Position numbers and translations under genes: made by a program. From positions 496,001 through 560,000 of the forward strand of contig NZ_BLPF01000004.1 in NCBI RefSeq assembly GCF_011764425.1: 64,000 nt of DNA. Reading direction: 5' to 3'. The notes beneath the pieces are model-generated. The model ran no database searches, had not been told where the DNA came from, and saw only the letters and a program-made list of their open reading frames with translations. This DNA is from Phytohabitans houttuyneae. GTDB taxonomy: Bacteria > Actinomycetota > Actinomycetes > Mycobacteriales > Micromonosporaceae. This document shows, piece by piece, positions 36,997-45,925 of the stretch (positions are counted from its first letter, which is position 1; every line of letters starts with the position of its first letter).

Positions 36997-37565
36997 AGCG
37001 CGTCCAACCGTCCACGTTGGTCGGTGCGGGCGGCCTCGATGTCCGCGGCGAGCGCCCGTGCCTCGGGCTCGGTGCCGGACTTCTGCTCCGACTGTGCCAG
37101 CCGGATCGACTGGTCGAGGTGTGCGCGCACCGCGGTCGTGAAAATGTAGGCGGCGCCCGTGCCGCTCGCCTTCTCCAGCGCGGTCAGCGTCGCGGCCGTC
37201 GCCATGCCCGGCATGTCGTGGCCCTCGTGCGGGTTTGTCGTCGGGCCGCCGGAACGGGTGTGCAGCGCCCGCAGCCGCGCGAGCTGCTCGCGGTGCTCCG
37301 TCGCCAGCCGGCGGGACAGGTCTTTGAGCGTGGGGTCCGCCGTGCGCGCCGGCATCAGGTCGAGGAGCCTGAGCACCCGCTCGTCCATCGCGATGGTCAG
37401 CTGGAGCCAGGCGGTGTCGGTCACGCTGAAGCCGCCGGCCGGCGCCGTGGTGGCGGGAAGCGTGGGCGGCTGCGTGGCGGGCGGCGCCGGCTCGCGCGAG
37501 TCGCCGCAGCCGAGCAGGACCGCGAGCGCCATGGCGAACGGGGCGGTCCGATGAGTCGCGCGCAC
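36993..37565 (-). CDS. DUF305-like lipoprotein
   Basis: 190 aa from GTG at 37565. Lipobox LLGC at about 17-20 followed by a Pro/Thr-rich linker, so exported and lipid-anchored. The rest is a four-helix ferritin-like DUF305-type domain with HEGHDMPGM, a metal-ligand-rich loop; the usual HH pair of the first helix reads DE. A TAAAAC -10 at 37577-37572 places the start site at the GTG, so this gene may also be leaderless. The operator region 37591-37628 sits just upstream. Confidence 0.7.
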   Translation of the reverse strand: MRATHRTAPFAMALAVLLGCGDSREPAPPATQPPTLPATTAPAGGFSVTDTAWLQLTIAMDERVLRLLDLMPARTADPTLKDLSRRLATEHREQLARLRALHTRSGGPTTNPHEGHDMPGMATAATLTALEKASGTGAAYIFTTAVRAHLDQSIRLAQSEQKSGTEPEARALAADIEAARTDQRGRLDAL

Positions 37566-37590
37566 GAGTTCGTTTTACATCACCGCCTCG

Positions 37591-37765
37591 GGGAGCGCTC
37601 TCCTCAGCCGGCGCTGGATGCGCTCCCACATTTCTGTAAGGCGCGGAAGCGTTTCCCCAGGCCAACTCCACCAAGAGATCGATATCGCCCGCTACCTGCG
37701 GAAACACATCGAGGCATTGACACTTGGCCATACAGGGGTCACAGTAGCGCCAGGAGAGCGCTCTC
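37591..37765. promoter_or_regulatory. Cluster of CG-centred LacI-type operators between DUF305 and GH16
   Basis: Four palindromic sites: GGGAGCGCTCTCC (37591-37603), TGGATGCGCTCCCA (37615-37628), GGAAGCGTTTCC (37645-37656) and GAGAGCGCTCTC (37754-37765). The first overlaps the -35 position of the divergent DUF305-like gene; the last lies about 60 nt before the GH16 start. A TTGACA at 37717-37722 is the best GH16 -35, with no clear -10. Confidence 0.65.
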
Positions 37766-37826
37766 TTATCGGCGTGGCACATGTTCGTAACAACTTCACA
37801 GCCTCAAACCACCCGAAGGAGTTCCG

Positions 37827-40025
37827 ATGGATCGGGCCACCCCACCGCCCGGCGCATCTCCTCGCGGCGTGCCTCGCCGCGGCCTCGCCACCCTCGTCAT
37901 CGCACTTGCCGCACTGCTGGGCGGCTACGTCGTGGTGACCGCGACCTCGGCCGCCGCTGCCGAGACGCTGCTGTCGCAAGGACGTCCCGCCACGGCGTCC
38001 TCCTCCGAGTCCGCCGCCTACCCCGCGTCGGCGGCCGTCGACGGCAACACGGGCACCCGCTGGTCCAGCGCGTTCAGCGACCCGCAGTGGATCCAGGTCG
38101 ACCTCGGCACCGCCGCGCCGCTCACGCGCGTCGTGCTCAACTGGGAGGGCGCGTACTCCCGCGCGTTCACCATCCAGATCTCGACAAACGCGACCACCTG
38201 GACCACCGTTCACACGACGACCGCCGGCACCGGCGGCGTGCAGACCGTCGCCGTCACCGGCACCGGCCGGTACGTGCGGCTCAACTCCACCGCGCGGGCC
38301 ACCGCGTGGGGCGTCTCGCTGTGGGAGTTCCAGGTCTACGGCGACACGGGCACCTCCGCCTGCGGCACGGCCAACGCCGCGCTGACCCGTCCGGCCACCG
38401 CCTCCTCGACGCAGAGCGCGGGCTTCCCCGCCTCCAGTGCCGTCGACGGCAACGCCGGAACGCGGTGGTCGAGCGCGGCCTCCGACCCGCAGTGGCTCCA
38501 GGTCGACCTGGGCAGCGTCCAGCCGATCTGCGGTGTCACGCTCCGCTGGGAGGCGGCGTACGCGACCGCGTTCCAGATCCAGCTCTCGACCAACGCGAGC
38601 ACCTGGACCACGGTCTACTCGACGACCACCGGCACCGGTGGCGTGCAGACCATTCCCATCTCCGGCACCGGCCGGTACGTGCGGGTCTACACCACCGCGC
38701 GCGCCACGCCGTACGGGGTCTCGCTGTGGGAGCTCGAGGTACACGTCGGCGGGACGCCGAGCAGCCCGCCGCCGACCACGAGCCCGCCGCCGAGCACGCC
38801 GCCACCAAGCACGCCGCCGCCGACCACGCCACCTCCGGGTGACTCGGTGCTGCTGTCGTACAACAAGCCGGCCGTCGCCTCGTCCAACCAGAACGACGGC
38901 ACCTGCTGGGAGTGCGTGCCGGCGCGGGCGTTCGACATGGATCCGGCTAGCCGGTGGGCGACCGCCAACCCGGCCGGTTGGGTCGACCCCGGCTGGATCT
39001 ACGTGGACCTCGGTGCCACGGCCACGATCCGCCAGGTCGTGCTGCAGTGGGACCCGGCGTACGCGTCCGCGTACCAGATTCAGGTCTCGTCGAACGCGAG
39101 CACCTGGACGAGCATCTACTCCACGACGACCGGGCGCGGTTTCAAGGAGACGCTCACCGTCAACGGCACCGGCCGCTACGTGCGGATGTACGGCACCGCG
39201 CGCGCCACGCCGTACGGGTACTCGCTGTGGGAGTTCCAGGTGTACGGCAGCGGGGGCAACCCCACCCCGCCGCCGGCGCAGCCGGCCGACCCGACGTTCC
39301 CCGCCAACCGTCTGGTGTGGAGCGACGAGTTCAACGGTGCGGCCGGCAGCAAGCCCGAGCCAGCGAAGTGGACGATCGACCCCGGCACCGGGCAGAACAA
39401 CGAGGTCCAGTACTACACGAACAACAACAACGTGCAGATGGACGGCACCGGCTCGCTGGTCATCGAGGCGCGCCGCGAGGCCGCCGGCGGCCGGGAGTAC
39501 ACGTCGCACCGGATGAACACTGGCAACAAGTTCCACGTCCAGTATGGACGGATCGAGGCCCGGGTACGCGTGCCGAAGGGCAACGGCCTGTGGCCGGCGT
39601 TCTGGATGATGGGCGCCGACTTCCTCACCGGCCGCCCATGGCCGTACAACGGCGAGATCGACATCATGGAGGTCCTCGGTCGCAACACCCTTGAGGGCTA
39701 CTCCACGCTGCACGCGCCGGCTTACAACGGCGGGGCCGGCTACGGCCTCAAGTACACGGCGCCGGGCGGCGCGGACCTCTCGGCGGCCTACCACGTGTGG
39801 TCGGTCGAGTGGGACAGCCGGGGCATGACGTTCAAGCTCGACGGGAACACGGTCTTCGTGGCCAGCAAGGCCACCGTCGAGACGACACGCGGCCCGTGGG
39901 TCTTCGACCACCCGTTCTACATCATCCTCAACCTCGCTGTCGGCGGAGACTTCCCCGGCCCGGTGGACGGCACCACACCGTTCCCCTCCCGCATGTACGT
40001 GGACTACGTCCGCGTCTACCAGTAG
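37827..40025 (+). CDS. Secreted GH16 beta-1,3-glucanase with three F5/8-type-C modules
   Basis: 732 aa from ATG at 37827, SD GAAGGAG. Signal peptide about 1-45. Two F5/8-type-C (discoidin, CBM32-like) modules, a Pro/Thr/Ser linker, a third such module, a Pro linker, then a GH16 domain with the catalytic E610-I-D612-I-M-E615. Predicted endo-beta-1,3-glucanase (laminarinase type) attached to polymer by its modules. Downstream DUF1996 and LacI genes follow at 32 and -4 nt, suggesting one operon. Confidence 0.92.
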   Translation: MDRATPPPGASPRGVPRRGLATLVIALAALLGGYVVVTATSAAAAETLLSQGRPATASSSESAAYPASAAVDGNTGTRWSSAFSDPQWIQVDLGTAAPLTRVVLNWEGAYSRAFTIQISTNATTWTTVHTTTAGTGGVQTVAVTGTGRYVRLNSTARATAWGVSLWEFQVYGDTGTSACGTANAALTRPATASSTQSAGFPASSAVDGNAGTRWSSAASDPQWLQVDLGSVQPICGVTLRWEAAYATAFQIQLSTNASTWTTVYSTTTGTGGVQTIPISGTGRYVRVYTTARATPYGVSLWELEVHVGGTPSSPPPTTSPPPSTPPPSTPPPTTPPPGDSVLLSYNKPAVASSNQNDGTCWECVPARAFDMDPASRWATANPAGWVDPGWIYVDLGATATIRQVVLQWDPAYASAYQIQVSSNASTWTSIYSTTTGRGFKETLTVNGTGRYVRMYGTARATPYGYSLWEFQVYGSGGNPTPPPAQPADPTFPANRLVWSDEFNGAAGSKPEPAKWTIDPGTGQNNEVQYYTNNNNVQMDGTGSLVIEARREAAGGREYTSHRMNTGNKFHVQYGRIEARVRVPKGNGLWPAFWMMGADFLTGRPWPYNGEIDIMEVLGRNTLEGYSTLHAPAYNGGAGYGLKYTAPGGADLSAAYHVWSVEWDSRGMTFKLDGNTVFVASKATVETTRGPWVFDHPFYIILNLAVGGDFPGPVDGTTPFPSRMYVDYVRVYQ

Positions 40026-40057
40026 CCCATCGGCCCCCACGATCCGAAGGAAGCCAC

Positions 40058-41335
40058 ATGCAAAGACGACTCCGGACGGCGTCGGTCGCCGTCGGGCTGT
40101 TCGCCCTCCTCACCGGCTATCTCGCCGTCAACGCCGCCACCGCTCAGGCCGCCGACCCCCTGATCTCGCAGGGCCGCACGGCGACGGCCTCCTCGACGGA
40201 GAACGCGGGCAGCCCCGCCTCCGCCGCGGTCGACGGCAACACCGGCACCCGCTGGTCCAGTGCGTTCTCGGATCCACAGTGGATCCAGATCGACCTGGGC
40301 GCCACCGCCACGATCAGCCGCGTCGTGCTGAGGTGGGAGGGCGCGTACTCCCGCGCCTTCACCATCCAGACCTCGGCGACCGGCAGCGGCGGCTGGTCCA
40401 CCATCCACACGACCACCAACGGCACCGGTGGTGTGCAGGACCTGACCGTCTCCGGTTCGGGGCGGTACGTGCGGCTCCACTCGACGGCCCGCGCCACCGC
40501 GTGGGGCGTCTCGCTCTGGGAGTTCCAGGTCTATGGCGCGGGTGGCTCGGCACCGCCACCCCCGCCGAGCGGCCCGATCGTGCGGGTCTCCGAGTTCCTC
40601 GCTGACTGCCCGTACAGCCACCGGCTGCCGGACGACCCGATCGTGTTCCCGAACCTGCCGGGCGCCTCGCACATGCACAGCTTCTTCGGCAGCCGGGTCA
40701 CCAACGCGTACACGAACGTCAACGACCTGCTGAACGGTGCCAGCAACTGCAGCCCGGCCGTCGACACCTCGTCGTACTGGGTGCCGACGTTCTACGTCAA
40801 CGACCAGCCGGTCGAGCCCGTCACCGGCATCTTCTACTACCTGGGCGAGGGCGTGAACCCCGACGTCACCGCGCGCATCCAGCCCTTCCCGCTGGGCCTG
40901 CGGATCGTCGCCGGCAACGCCAAGGCGACGGCGCCCGACGCGACCACCATCTCCCGGTGGTCCTGCTTGCACCACAACGAGGCCGGCGCGTCCAAGGACT
41001 TCCTCACCTGCCCGGCGGGCAGCATGATCGAGTCCTACCTGGACTTCCCGCAGTGCTGGAACGGCCGCGACCTCGACTCCGCCGACCACAAGAGCCACAT
41101 GGCGTACCCGGTGGCCGGCAACTGCCCCTCCACCCACCCGGTGCCGGTGCCGAAGCTCCGCCAGGTGCTCCGCTACCCGGCCAACGGCGACCCGTCCCGC
41201 TTCCGCCTCTCGTCGGGCCGAGGATTCACCATGCACGGTGACTTCTTCAACGCCTGGCCGGTGGCCGAGCTGGAGCGGCGGGTGCGCGACTGCATCCGGC
41301 CGATCATCAAGTGCGGCGTCAACGGGACGCCGTGA
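40058..41335 (+). CDS. Secreted DUF1996 protein with F5/8-type-C module
   Basis: 425 aa from ATG at 40058, SD GAAGGAAG. Signal peptide about 1-31, one F5/8-type-C module nearly identical to the first GH16 module, a Pro linker, then a DUF1996 domain (ASHMHSFFGSR, WSCLHHNEAG, DFPQCWNGRDLDSADHKSHMAY, FTMHGDFFNAW). Conserved His/Asp/Cys clusters suggest a metal site. DUF1996 is common in fungi and actinomycetes and has no agreed function. Sharing an operon and module with wall hydrolases suggests a role on fungal polysaccharide; inference. Confidence 0.85.
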   Translation: MQRRLRTASVAVGLFALLTGYLAVNAATAQAADPLISQGRTATASSTENAGSPASAAVDGNTGTRWSSAFSDPQWIQIDLGATATISRVVLRWEGAYSRAFTIQTSATGSGGWSTIHTTTNGTGGVQDLTVSGSGRYVRLHSTARATAWGVSLWEFQVYGAGGSAPPPPPSGPIVRVSEFLADCPYSHRLPDDPIVFPNLPGASHMHSFFGSRVTNAYTNVNDLLNGASNCSPAVDTSSYWVPTFYVNDQPVEPVTGIFYYLGEGVNPDVTARIQPFPLGLRIVAGNAKATAPDATTISRWSCLHHNEAGASKDFLTCPAGSMIESYLDFPQCWNGRDLDSADHKSHMAYPVAGNCPSTHPVPVPKLRQVLRYPANGDPSRFRLSSGRGFTMHGDFFNAWPVAELERRVRDCIRPIIKCGVNGTP

Positions 41336-42480
41336 CCGACGAACAGACCCGCCGGCCCGGAAACGGGCCGGCGGGCCGCCCCGCGGCCGGCAAGCTCCGG
41401 TCCGAGGAGCGAAGCGACGAGGCCGGAGCGCGCCGGCCTTCGGGGGCGGGGAGCGAGCGCGGTTGGCGGAGCCCGACTCTCGAAGAGGTCGCCGTTGTCG
41501 CGGGTGTCTCGCGGGCGACCGTCTCCCGGGTCATCAACGCGGTGCCCACTGTGGACCCCGCCATACGGGCGGCCGTCGAGCGGGCGATAGCGGAGATCGG
41601 GTACGTGCCGAACCTCGCCGCCCGCTCGCTCGTGACCCGCCGCACCGACTCCGTGGCCCTGGTCATCTCCGAGCCGCCCGGCCACGGCTCGTACGAGACG
41701 CCGTTCCTCAACCGGCTCTTCACCGACCCGTACATCGGCCGGGTCACCGCCGGCGCGCAGGAGGTGCTCCGCCCCGAGGGCATCCACCTGGTGATCATCC
41801 CCGCCGATCCGCCGAGCCACCACCTCGTGCTGCGGTACCTGCGGCAGGGGCACGTCGACGGCGTGCTGCTGATCTCCAACCACAGCGCCGACCCGCTGCC
41901 CGGCCAGCTGCACGACCTGCACGTGCCGGCGGTGCTCTCGGCGCGACCGGCCCGGCCGGTGCCGCACAGCTATGTCGACGTCGACCAGCAGGCCGGCGCC
42001 CGGATGGCCGCCGAGCACCTGCTCGCCCTCGGCCGACAGCGGCTGGCCACGATCTGCGGCCCGCAGGACATCCCGCCCGGGCACGAGCGCCTTGTCGGCT
42101 TCCGCGCGGCGGTCGGTGGCACGGTGCCCGCCGTGCGGGGCGACTTCACCCGGGCCAGCGGCGAAGTGGCCACCCGGCGGCTTATCGAGCAGCATCCCGA
42201 CATCGACGGCCTCTTCGTCGCCAACGACCTGATGGCGGAGGGCGCGGTGCGCACGCTTCAGGAGCTCGGCCGGCGGGTGCCGCAGGACGTGGCGGTGGTC
42301 GGCTTCGACGACAGCAGCGCCGCCCTCGACGCCCGCCCGCCGCTGACGACCATCCACCAGCCGGTGGAGGAGATGGCCGGCGAGATGGCCCAGCTACTGC
42401 TCGCCCGCCTCCGGGACCCGCGCCGTACCCCCAGGTCAGTGATCTTCACGCCGTCCCTGGTGATCCGCCAGTCCGCGTGA
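41332..42480 (+). CDS. LacI-family regulator of the wall-hydrolase island
   Basis: 382 aa from GTG at 41332, whose GTGA overlaps the DUF1996 stop. The HTH (PTLEEVAVVAGVSRATVSRVINA) begins only near residue 48; the preceding extension is low complexity, contains a terminator-like hairpin in its DNA and has no alternative in-frame ATG, GTG or TTG start. The periplasmic-binding-protein-like effector domain is complete. Its location and the GAGAGCGCTCTC palindromes make it the likely repressor of the GH genes, relieved by an oligosaccharide. Confidence 0.87.
   Translation: MTDEQTRRPGNGPAGRPAAGKLRSEERSDEAGARRPSGAGSERGWRSPTLEEVAVVAGVSRATVSRVINAVPTVDPAIRAAVERAIAEIGYVPNLAARSLVTRRTDSVALVISEPPGHGSYETPFLNRLFTDPYIGRVTAGAQEVLRPEGIHLVIIPADPPSHHLVLRYLRQGHVDGVLLISNHSADPLPGQLHDLHVPAVLSARPARPVPHSYVDVDQQAGARMAAEHLLALGRQRLATICGPQDIPPGHERLVGFRAAVGGTVPAVRGDFTRASGEVATRRLIEQHPDIDGLFVANDLMAEGAVRTLQELGRRVPQDVAVVGFDDSSAALDARPPLTTIHQPVEEMAGEMAQLLLARLRDPRRTPRSVIFTPSLVIRQSA
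41348..41375. terminator. Hairpin inside the 5' end of the LacI gene
   Basis: CCCGCCGGCCCG, loop GAAA, CGGGCCGGCGGG: a perfect 12-bp stem starting 12 nt after the DUF1996 stop. No T-run. Could attenuate read-through from the DUF1996 gene into the regulator or be a relic of intergenic DNA now translated. Confidence 0.5.
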
Positions 42481-42559
42481 CCGGACTCGTCAAACCAACC
42501 GGCTCGGTGGTTCGCTACGTGTCTATCCCGACCGAGGAAGACGGGAGGGCGCGGGTGAC

Positions 42560-43096
42560 ATGGGACGTGGCGATCACGAGAGCGAGTTCGTCGCCTACTA
42601 CGCGGCGCACGCCAACCAGCTGCGCAACACCGCGTACCTGCTCTGTGGCGACTGGCACCTCGCGGAGGACCTGACCCAGACCGCGTTCACCAAGCTCTAC
42701 CAGGCGTGGCACCGGATCGAGCGGCACGACGTGCTCGACCAGTACACCCGGCGGGTTCTGGTGCGCGCGTTTCTGGACGAGCGGCGGCGGCCGTGGCGGC
42801 GCGAGCGCGCCACGGTGCCCGGCAGCGCGGACCTGGACGCGGTCGCGCCCGAGCAGGGGCGGCCCGACGAGCGGGTCGTTCTGCGCACCGCGCTCACCCG
42901 GCTGCCGAAGCGGCGGCGCGCGGTGCTCGTGCTCCGGTTCTGGGCCGACCTCTCCGTCGAGCAGGTGGCCGACATCCTCGGCTGTTCCACCGGCACCGTG
43001 AAGAGCCAGACCGCGGACGGCCTCGCCGACCTGCGGCAGGTGCTCGGCGGAGCACTCGACGATTTGAAGCGACCGCTTGGAGGAGGGCGGCTGTGA
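42560..43096 (+). CDS. ECF sigma factor, SigE family
   Basis: 178 aa from ATG at 42560. Region 2 (YLLCGDWHLAEDLTQTAFTKLYQAW, about 26-50) and region 4 (LPKRRRAVLVLRFWADLSVEQVADILGCSTGTVKSQ) as in the actinobacterial SigE-family of RNA polymerase sigma-70 factors. Overlaps the next gene by GTGA. Its target promoters are not evident. Confidence 0.9.
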   Translation: MGRGDHESEFVAYYAAHANQLRNTAYLLCGDWHLAEDLTQTAFTKLYQAWHRIERHDVLDQYTRRVLVRAFLDERRRPWRRERATVPGSADLDAVAPEQGRPDERVVLRTALTRLPKRRRAVLVLRFWADLSVEQVADILGCSTGTVKSQTADGLADLRQVLGGALDDLKRPLGGGRL

Positions 43097-43956
43097 ACGA
43101 GGTGAAGACGATCTGCGAGCTGGCGCTGGAGGATCCCGCGCCCCCGCTGCGGGACGGCGCCGCCGCGCTGGCCATGGCCAGGCGGAGCACCGCGCGGCGC
43201 AATCGCCTGCGCGTGGCCGGCTCCGGTGTCGCGGCCGCGGCCGTGGCGGGCGTGCTGCTCACACCGGCGTTCGCCGGAATGCGGGCGGCACCGTCCGCGG
43301 ATCCCGCACCGCGGACCGAGACGACGGCGGCCGGGCTCGCGCCCGCCGCGACCACCACGACCGCGCCGCCGAGTGCTCACGCGGCGCCCGTGCACGGCCG
43401 GCAGATGGAGAAGATCCTGCGGGCCGCGGTGCCGTCCGGGCCGTGGAAGATCGACTCCTTCCGGGGCAGCGGCGACAAGACGGTGTACTCGCGCAAGCTC
43501 CGGATGGAGCCGGGCCGGCAGATGCTCTCCGCGGTCAGCCAGATCAGGGTCACCGCGGATGGCCGTGCCGGCGAGCTGATGGCGGTGATCCTTTACGACG
43601 GGAAGCCGGCTCCGACCAGGGCCGACCTCTGCGCACGGGAGCTCGCGCCCAGCAAGGTGGACGCCGCCCTGCCGTGCGAGGTGATCACGGTGAACGGTGT
43701 GCTGATCAAGGTGACCCGCGAGCACGACGCCGAGCGGGGCGAGGTCATCGTGGCGGTGCGGCACCTCGACGGCGGTGAGCTCATGGTCTCGTCGGCGCAA
43801 GGTGTGGCCAGCTACGAGCCGGAAGGTGATCTTCCACCCGACGCCGTCAACACCAGGCCCTCGGGCCGAGACGTGGCCCTCACGCCGCTGGCGGAGCCGC
43901 TGTTGACCGCCCGGCAGGTGGCCGAGCTGGCCGCTGACCCGGCGATGCTGCCCTGA
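43093..43956 (+). CDS. Membrane protein coupled to the sigma factor, possible anti-sigma
   Basis: 287 aa from GTG at 43093. Cytoplasmic N-terminus of about 45 residues, one membrane helix (about 46-65), a Thr/Pro-rich linker, then an extracytoplasmic domain (about 100-287) with two Cys. Layout fits an anti-sigma factor, but no zinc HxxxCxxC motif is present and the domain is not recognised. Coupling to the sigma gene is the main argument. Confidence 0.7.
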   Translation: MNEVKTICELALEDPAPPLRDGAAALAMARRSTARRNRLRVAGSGVAAAAVAGVLLTPAFAGMRAAPSADPAPRTETTAAGLAPAATTTTAPPSAHAAPVHGRQMEKILRAAVPSGPWKIDSFRGSGDKTVYSRKLRMEPGRQMLSAVSQIRVTADGRAGELMAVILYDGKPAPTRADLCARELAPSKVDAALPCEVITVNGVLIKVTREHDAERGEVIVAVRHLDGGELMVSSAQGVASYEPEGDLPPDAVNTRPSGRDVALTPLAEPLLTARQVAELAADPAMLP

Positions 43957-43967
43957 GGACGGGGAAG

Positions 43968-43998
43968 GGCCGGGGCCGTCCCACGGACGGCCCCGGCC
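43968..43998. terminator. Bidirectional hairpin between convergent genes
   Basis: Perfect 14-bp stem (GGCCGGGGCCGTCC at 43968-43981, complement at 43985-43998) with a 3-nt loop, between the sigma-linked gene (+) and GH64 gene (-). Confidence 0.65.
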
Positions 43999-44005
43999 GC
44001 GTCGT

Positions 44006-45781
44006 TCACCAGCCGACCGCGATCAGCAACCACTGCGGGTTGCCGTGCGAGACGAACGAGGACTGGTCGGCGTAGTCGTCGTACGGGAAGCCGTACGACA
44101 GCTTGTCGATGGCGTGGTCGTGCCAGAAGCGCGAGTAGTAGTTGGCCGGTGCCGTCTGGTAGAAGAGGCTCGGGTTCGACTGCTGGGACGCCGGCAGGTG
44201 CGTGACGTGCCGGTTCAGCGCGGCGCACATGCTCGGGTTGTTGGCCAGCGGACCGGCGCACCCGAAGATGTCCGTCGTCGACGCCGAGAAGCCGACCGAC
44301 GAGGCGTAGCTGGACAGGTAGTTCTGGTACGGGCCGCCGGCCTGGAACTGCGGTGAGTGGCCCGGCGACGGGATGCGGTACGGCGCCTGGATCTGCGCCA
44401 GGTGGTCAAACTCCGCCGGCATCTCGTTGATGAACCGCTGGAACGTCGCGGCCCGGTCCTCGGCGAACGTGGCCTGGTCCTCACCGACCGCCACGTCGTA
44501 TCCGTCGTGCGCCCGCAGCCGCATCGCGAGCTTGAGCCCGAACGCGTCGACCCGCGTGGTGTTGCCGTTGAAGACCGACGGCCCGACGGTGAACTCGATG
44601 AAGTCCCAGTACTGCGAGTTGGGTGAGCCGAGGTAGAAGTACATCCGGCCGGCGGTGTTGACCGGCATGTCGAAGTACGGCTGTTCGGCGATGGAGCGGA
44701 CCTGGCCGTTGTAGCTCCAGAACACCTGGCTGTCCGGGTACCGGCCGTTGGTGCGGTTGAGGATCTTCAGCATCACGACGTTCTGCGCCGGGGGGATGCT
44801 CGCCGTGTCACCCCAGAACCCGCCCGGCGGCGGCGTGGTGGGCGGGGGCGTCGTGGGTGGCGGCGTGGTCGGGCCCGACCCGGTGGTGCGCACCGCGAAC
44901 TCCCACAGCGAGTACCCGTACGGCGTCGCGCGCGCGGTGCCGTTCATCCGCACGTACCGCCCGGTGCCGTTGACGGTCAGCGTCTGCGTGCCGCCGGTGC
45001 CGGTGGTGGTGCTGTAGATGTTCGTCCACGTGCTGCCGTTCGCCGAGACCTGGATCTGGAAGGCCGAGGCGTACGCGGCCTCCCACGTCAGCACCACCTG
45101 GCAGACGGTGAACGAGGAGCCGAGGTCCACCTGAATCCACTGTGGATCGCTGAACGCGCTGGACCAGCGGGTGGCGCCGTTTCCGTCGAAAGCTGCGGAG
45201 GCGGCCATCGTGGCGTTTTCGGCGGACGAGGCGGTGGCCGGCCGACCCTGTGCGGCGTTCGCGGTGCCGCAGGCGCCCGTCGCCCCGTTTCCGAAGACCT
45301 GAAACTCCCACAGCGAGATGCCGTACGCGGTGGCGCGGGCGGTGGCGTTGACCCGCACGTAGCGGCCGGTGCCGGTGACCGCCAGGGTCTGCACGCCGCC
45401 GGTGCCGGACGTGGTGCTGTAGATGTTCGTCCACGTGGTGCCGTTCGTGGAGACCTGGATCTGGAAGGCCGAGGCGTAGGCCGCCTCCCAGTTGAGGACC
45501 ACCTGGTCGACGGCCGCCGTCGCCCCGAGGTCCACCTGGATCCACTGTGGAACGCTGAACGCGCTCGACCAGCGGGTGCCGGTGTTGCCGTCGACGGCGT
45601 TGGCCGCGGCCATCGTGGCGTTTTCGACCGACGAGGCGGTGGCCGGCCGCCCCTGGGACAGCAGCGGTCCCGCCGCGTTGGCCGTGCCCATGGTGACGGC
45701 GGCGTAGCCGGCGAGGAGGAGGACGACGGCGGCGATGAGGGAGTAGGTGCGTCTGGATCTGGATCTGACTCTCGTGGCCAT
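44006..45781 (-). CDS. Secreted GH64 beta-1,3-glucanase with two F5/8-type-C modules
   Basis: 591 aa from ATG at 45781. Signal peptide about 1-36, two tandem F5/8-type-C modules close in sequence to those of the GH16 and DUF1996 proteins, a Thr/Pro linker, then a GH64 domain (LNRTNGRYPDSQVFWSY, YFDMPVNTAGRMYFYLGSPNS, TRVDAFGLKLAMRL). GH64 enzymes release laminaripentaose from beta-1,3-glucan. An operator identical to that of GH76 lies 54 nt upstream of the start codon. Confidence 0.9.
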   Translation of the reverse strand: MATRVRSRSRRTYSLIAAVVLLLAGYAAVTMGTANAAGPLLSQGRPATASSVENATMAAANAVDGNTGTRWSSAFSVPQWIQVDLGATAAVDQVVLNWEAAYASAFQIQVSTNGTTWTNIYSTTSGTGGVQTLAVTGTGRYVRVNATARATAYGISLWEFQVFGNGATGACGTANAAQGRPATASSAENATMAASAAFDGNGATRWSSAFSDPQWIQVDLGSSFTVCQVVLTWEAAYASAFQIQVSANGSTWTNIYSTTTGTGGTQTLTVNGTGRYVRMNGTARATPYGYSLWEFAVRTTGSGPTTPPPTTPPPTTPPPGGFWGDTASIPPAQNVVMLKILNRTNGRYPDSQVFWSYNGQVRSIAEQPYFDMPVNTAGRMYFYLGSPNSQYWDFIEFTVGPSVFNGNTTRVDAFGLKLAMRLRAHDGYDVAVGEDQATFAEDRAATFQRFINEMPAEFDHLAQIQAPYRIPSPGHSPQFQAGGPYQNYLSSYASSVGFSASTTDIFGCAGPLANNPSMCAALNRHVTHLPASQQSNPSLFYQTAPANYYSRFWHDHAIDKLSYGFPYDDYADQSSFVSHGNPQWLLIAVGW

Positions 45782-45834
45782 GGCAGCTCCCGTGCGGGGG
45801 TTCGGGGGCCCGGACGCCGAAACCGGGGCGGTGA

Positions 45835-45846
45835 GAGAGCGCTCTC
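45835..45846. promoter_or_regulatory. LacI-type operator, GH64 gene
   Basis: GAGAGCGCTCTC, same 12-mer as at 35566 and 37754, 54-65 nt upstream of the GH64 ATG on the minus strand. Confidence 0.75.
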
Positions 45847-45885
45847 ACCAACACGGAGAGCGTGATCGATGCCGCGCGGCCAGTC

Positions 45886-45920
45886 AAGGGGGCGTCCCGA
45901 AACGTCCGGGACGCCCCCTT
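45886..45920. terminator. Terminator hairpin of the GH18 gene
   Basis: 14-bp perfect stem AAGGGGGCGTCCCG / CGGGACGCCCCCTT with a 7-nt loop, starting 6 nt after the GH18 stop codon on the minus strand. Lies between GH18 and GH64 transcription units. Confidence 0.7.
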
Positions 45921-45925
45921 CCGGC

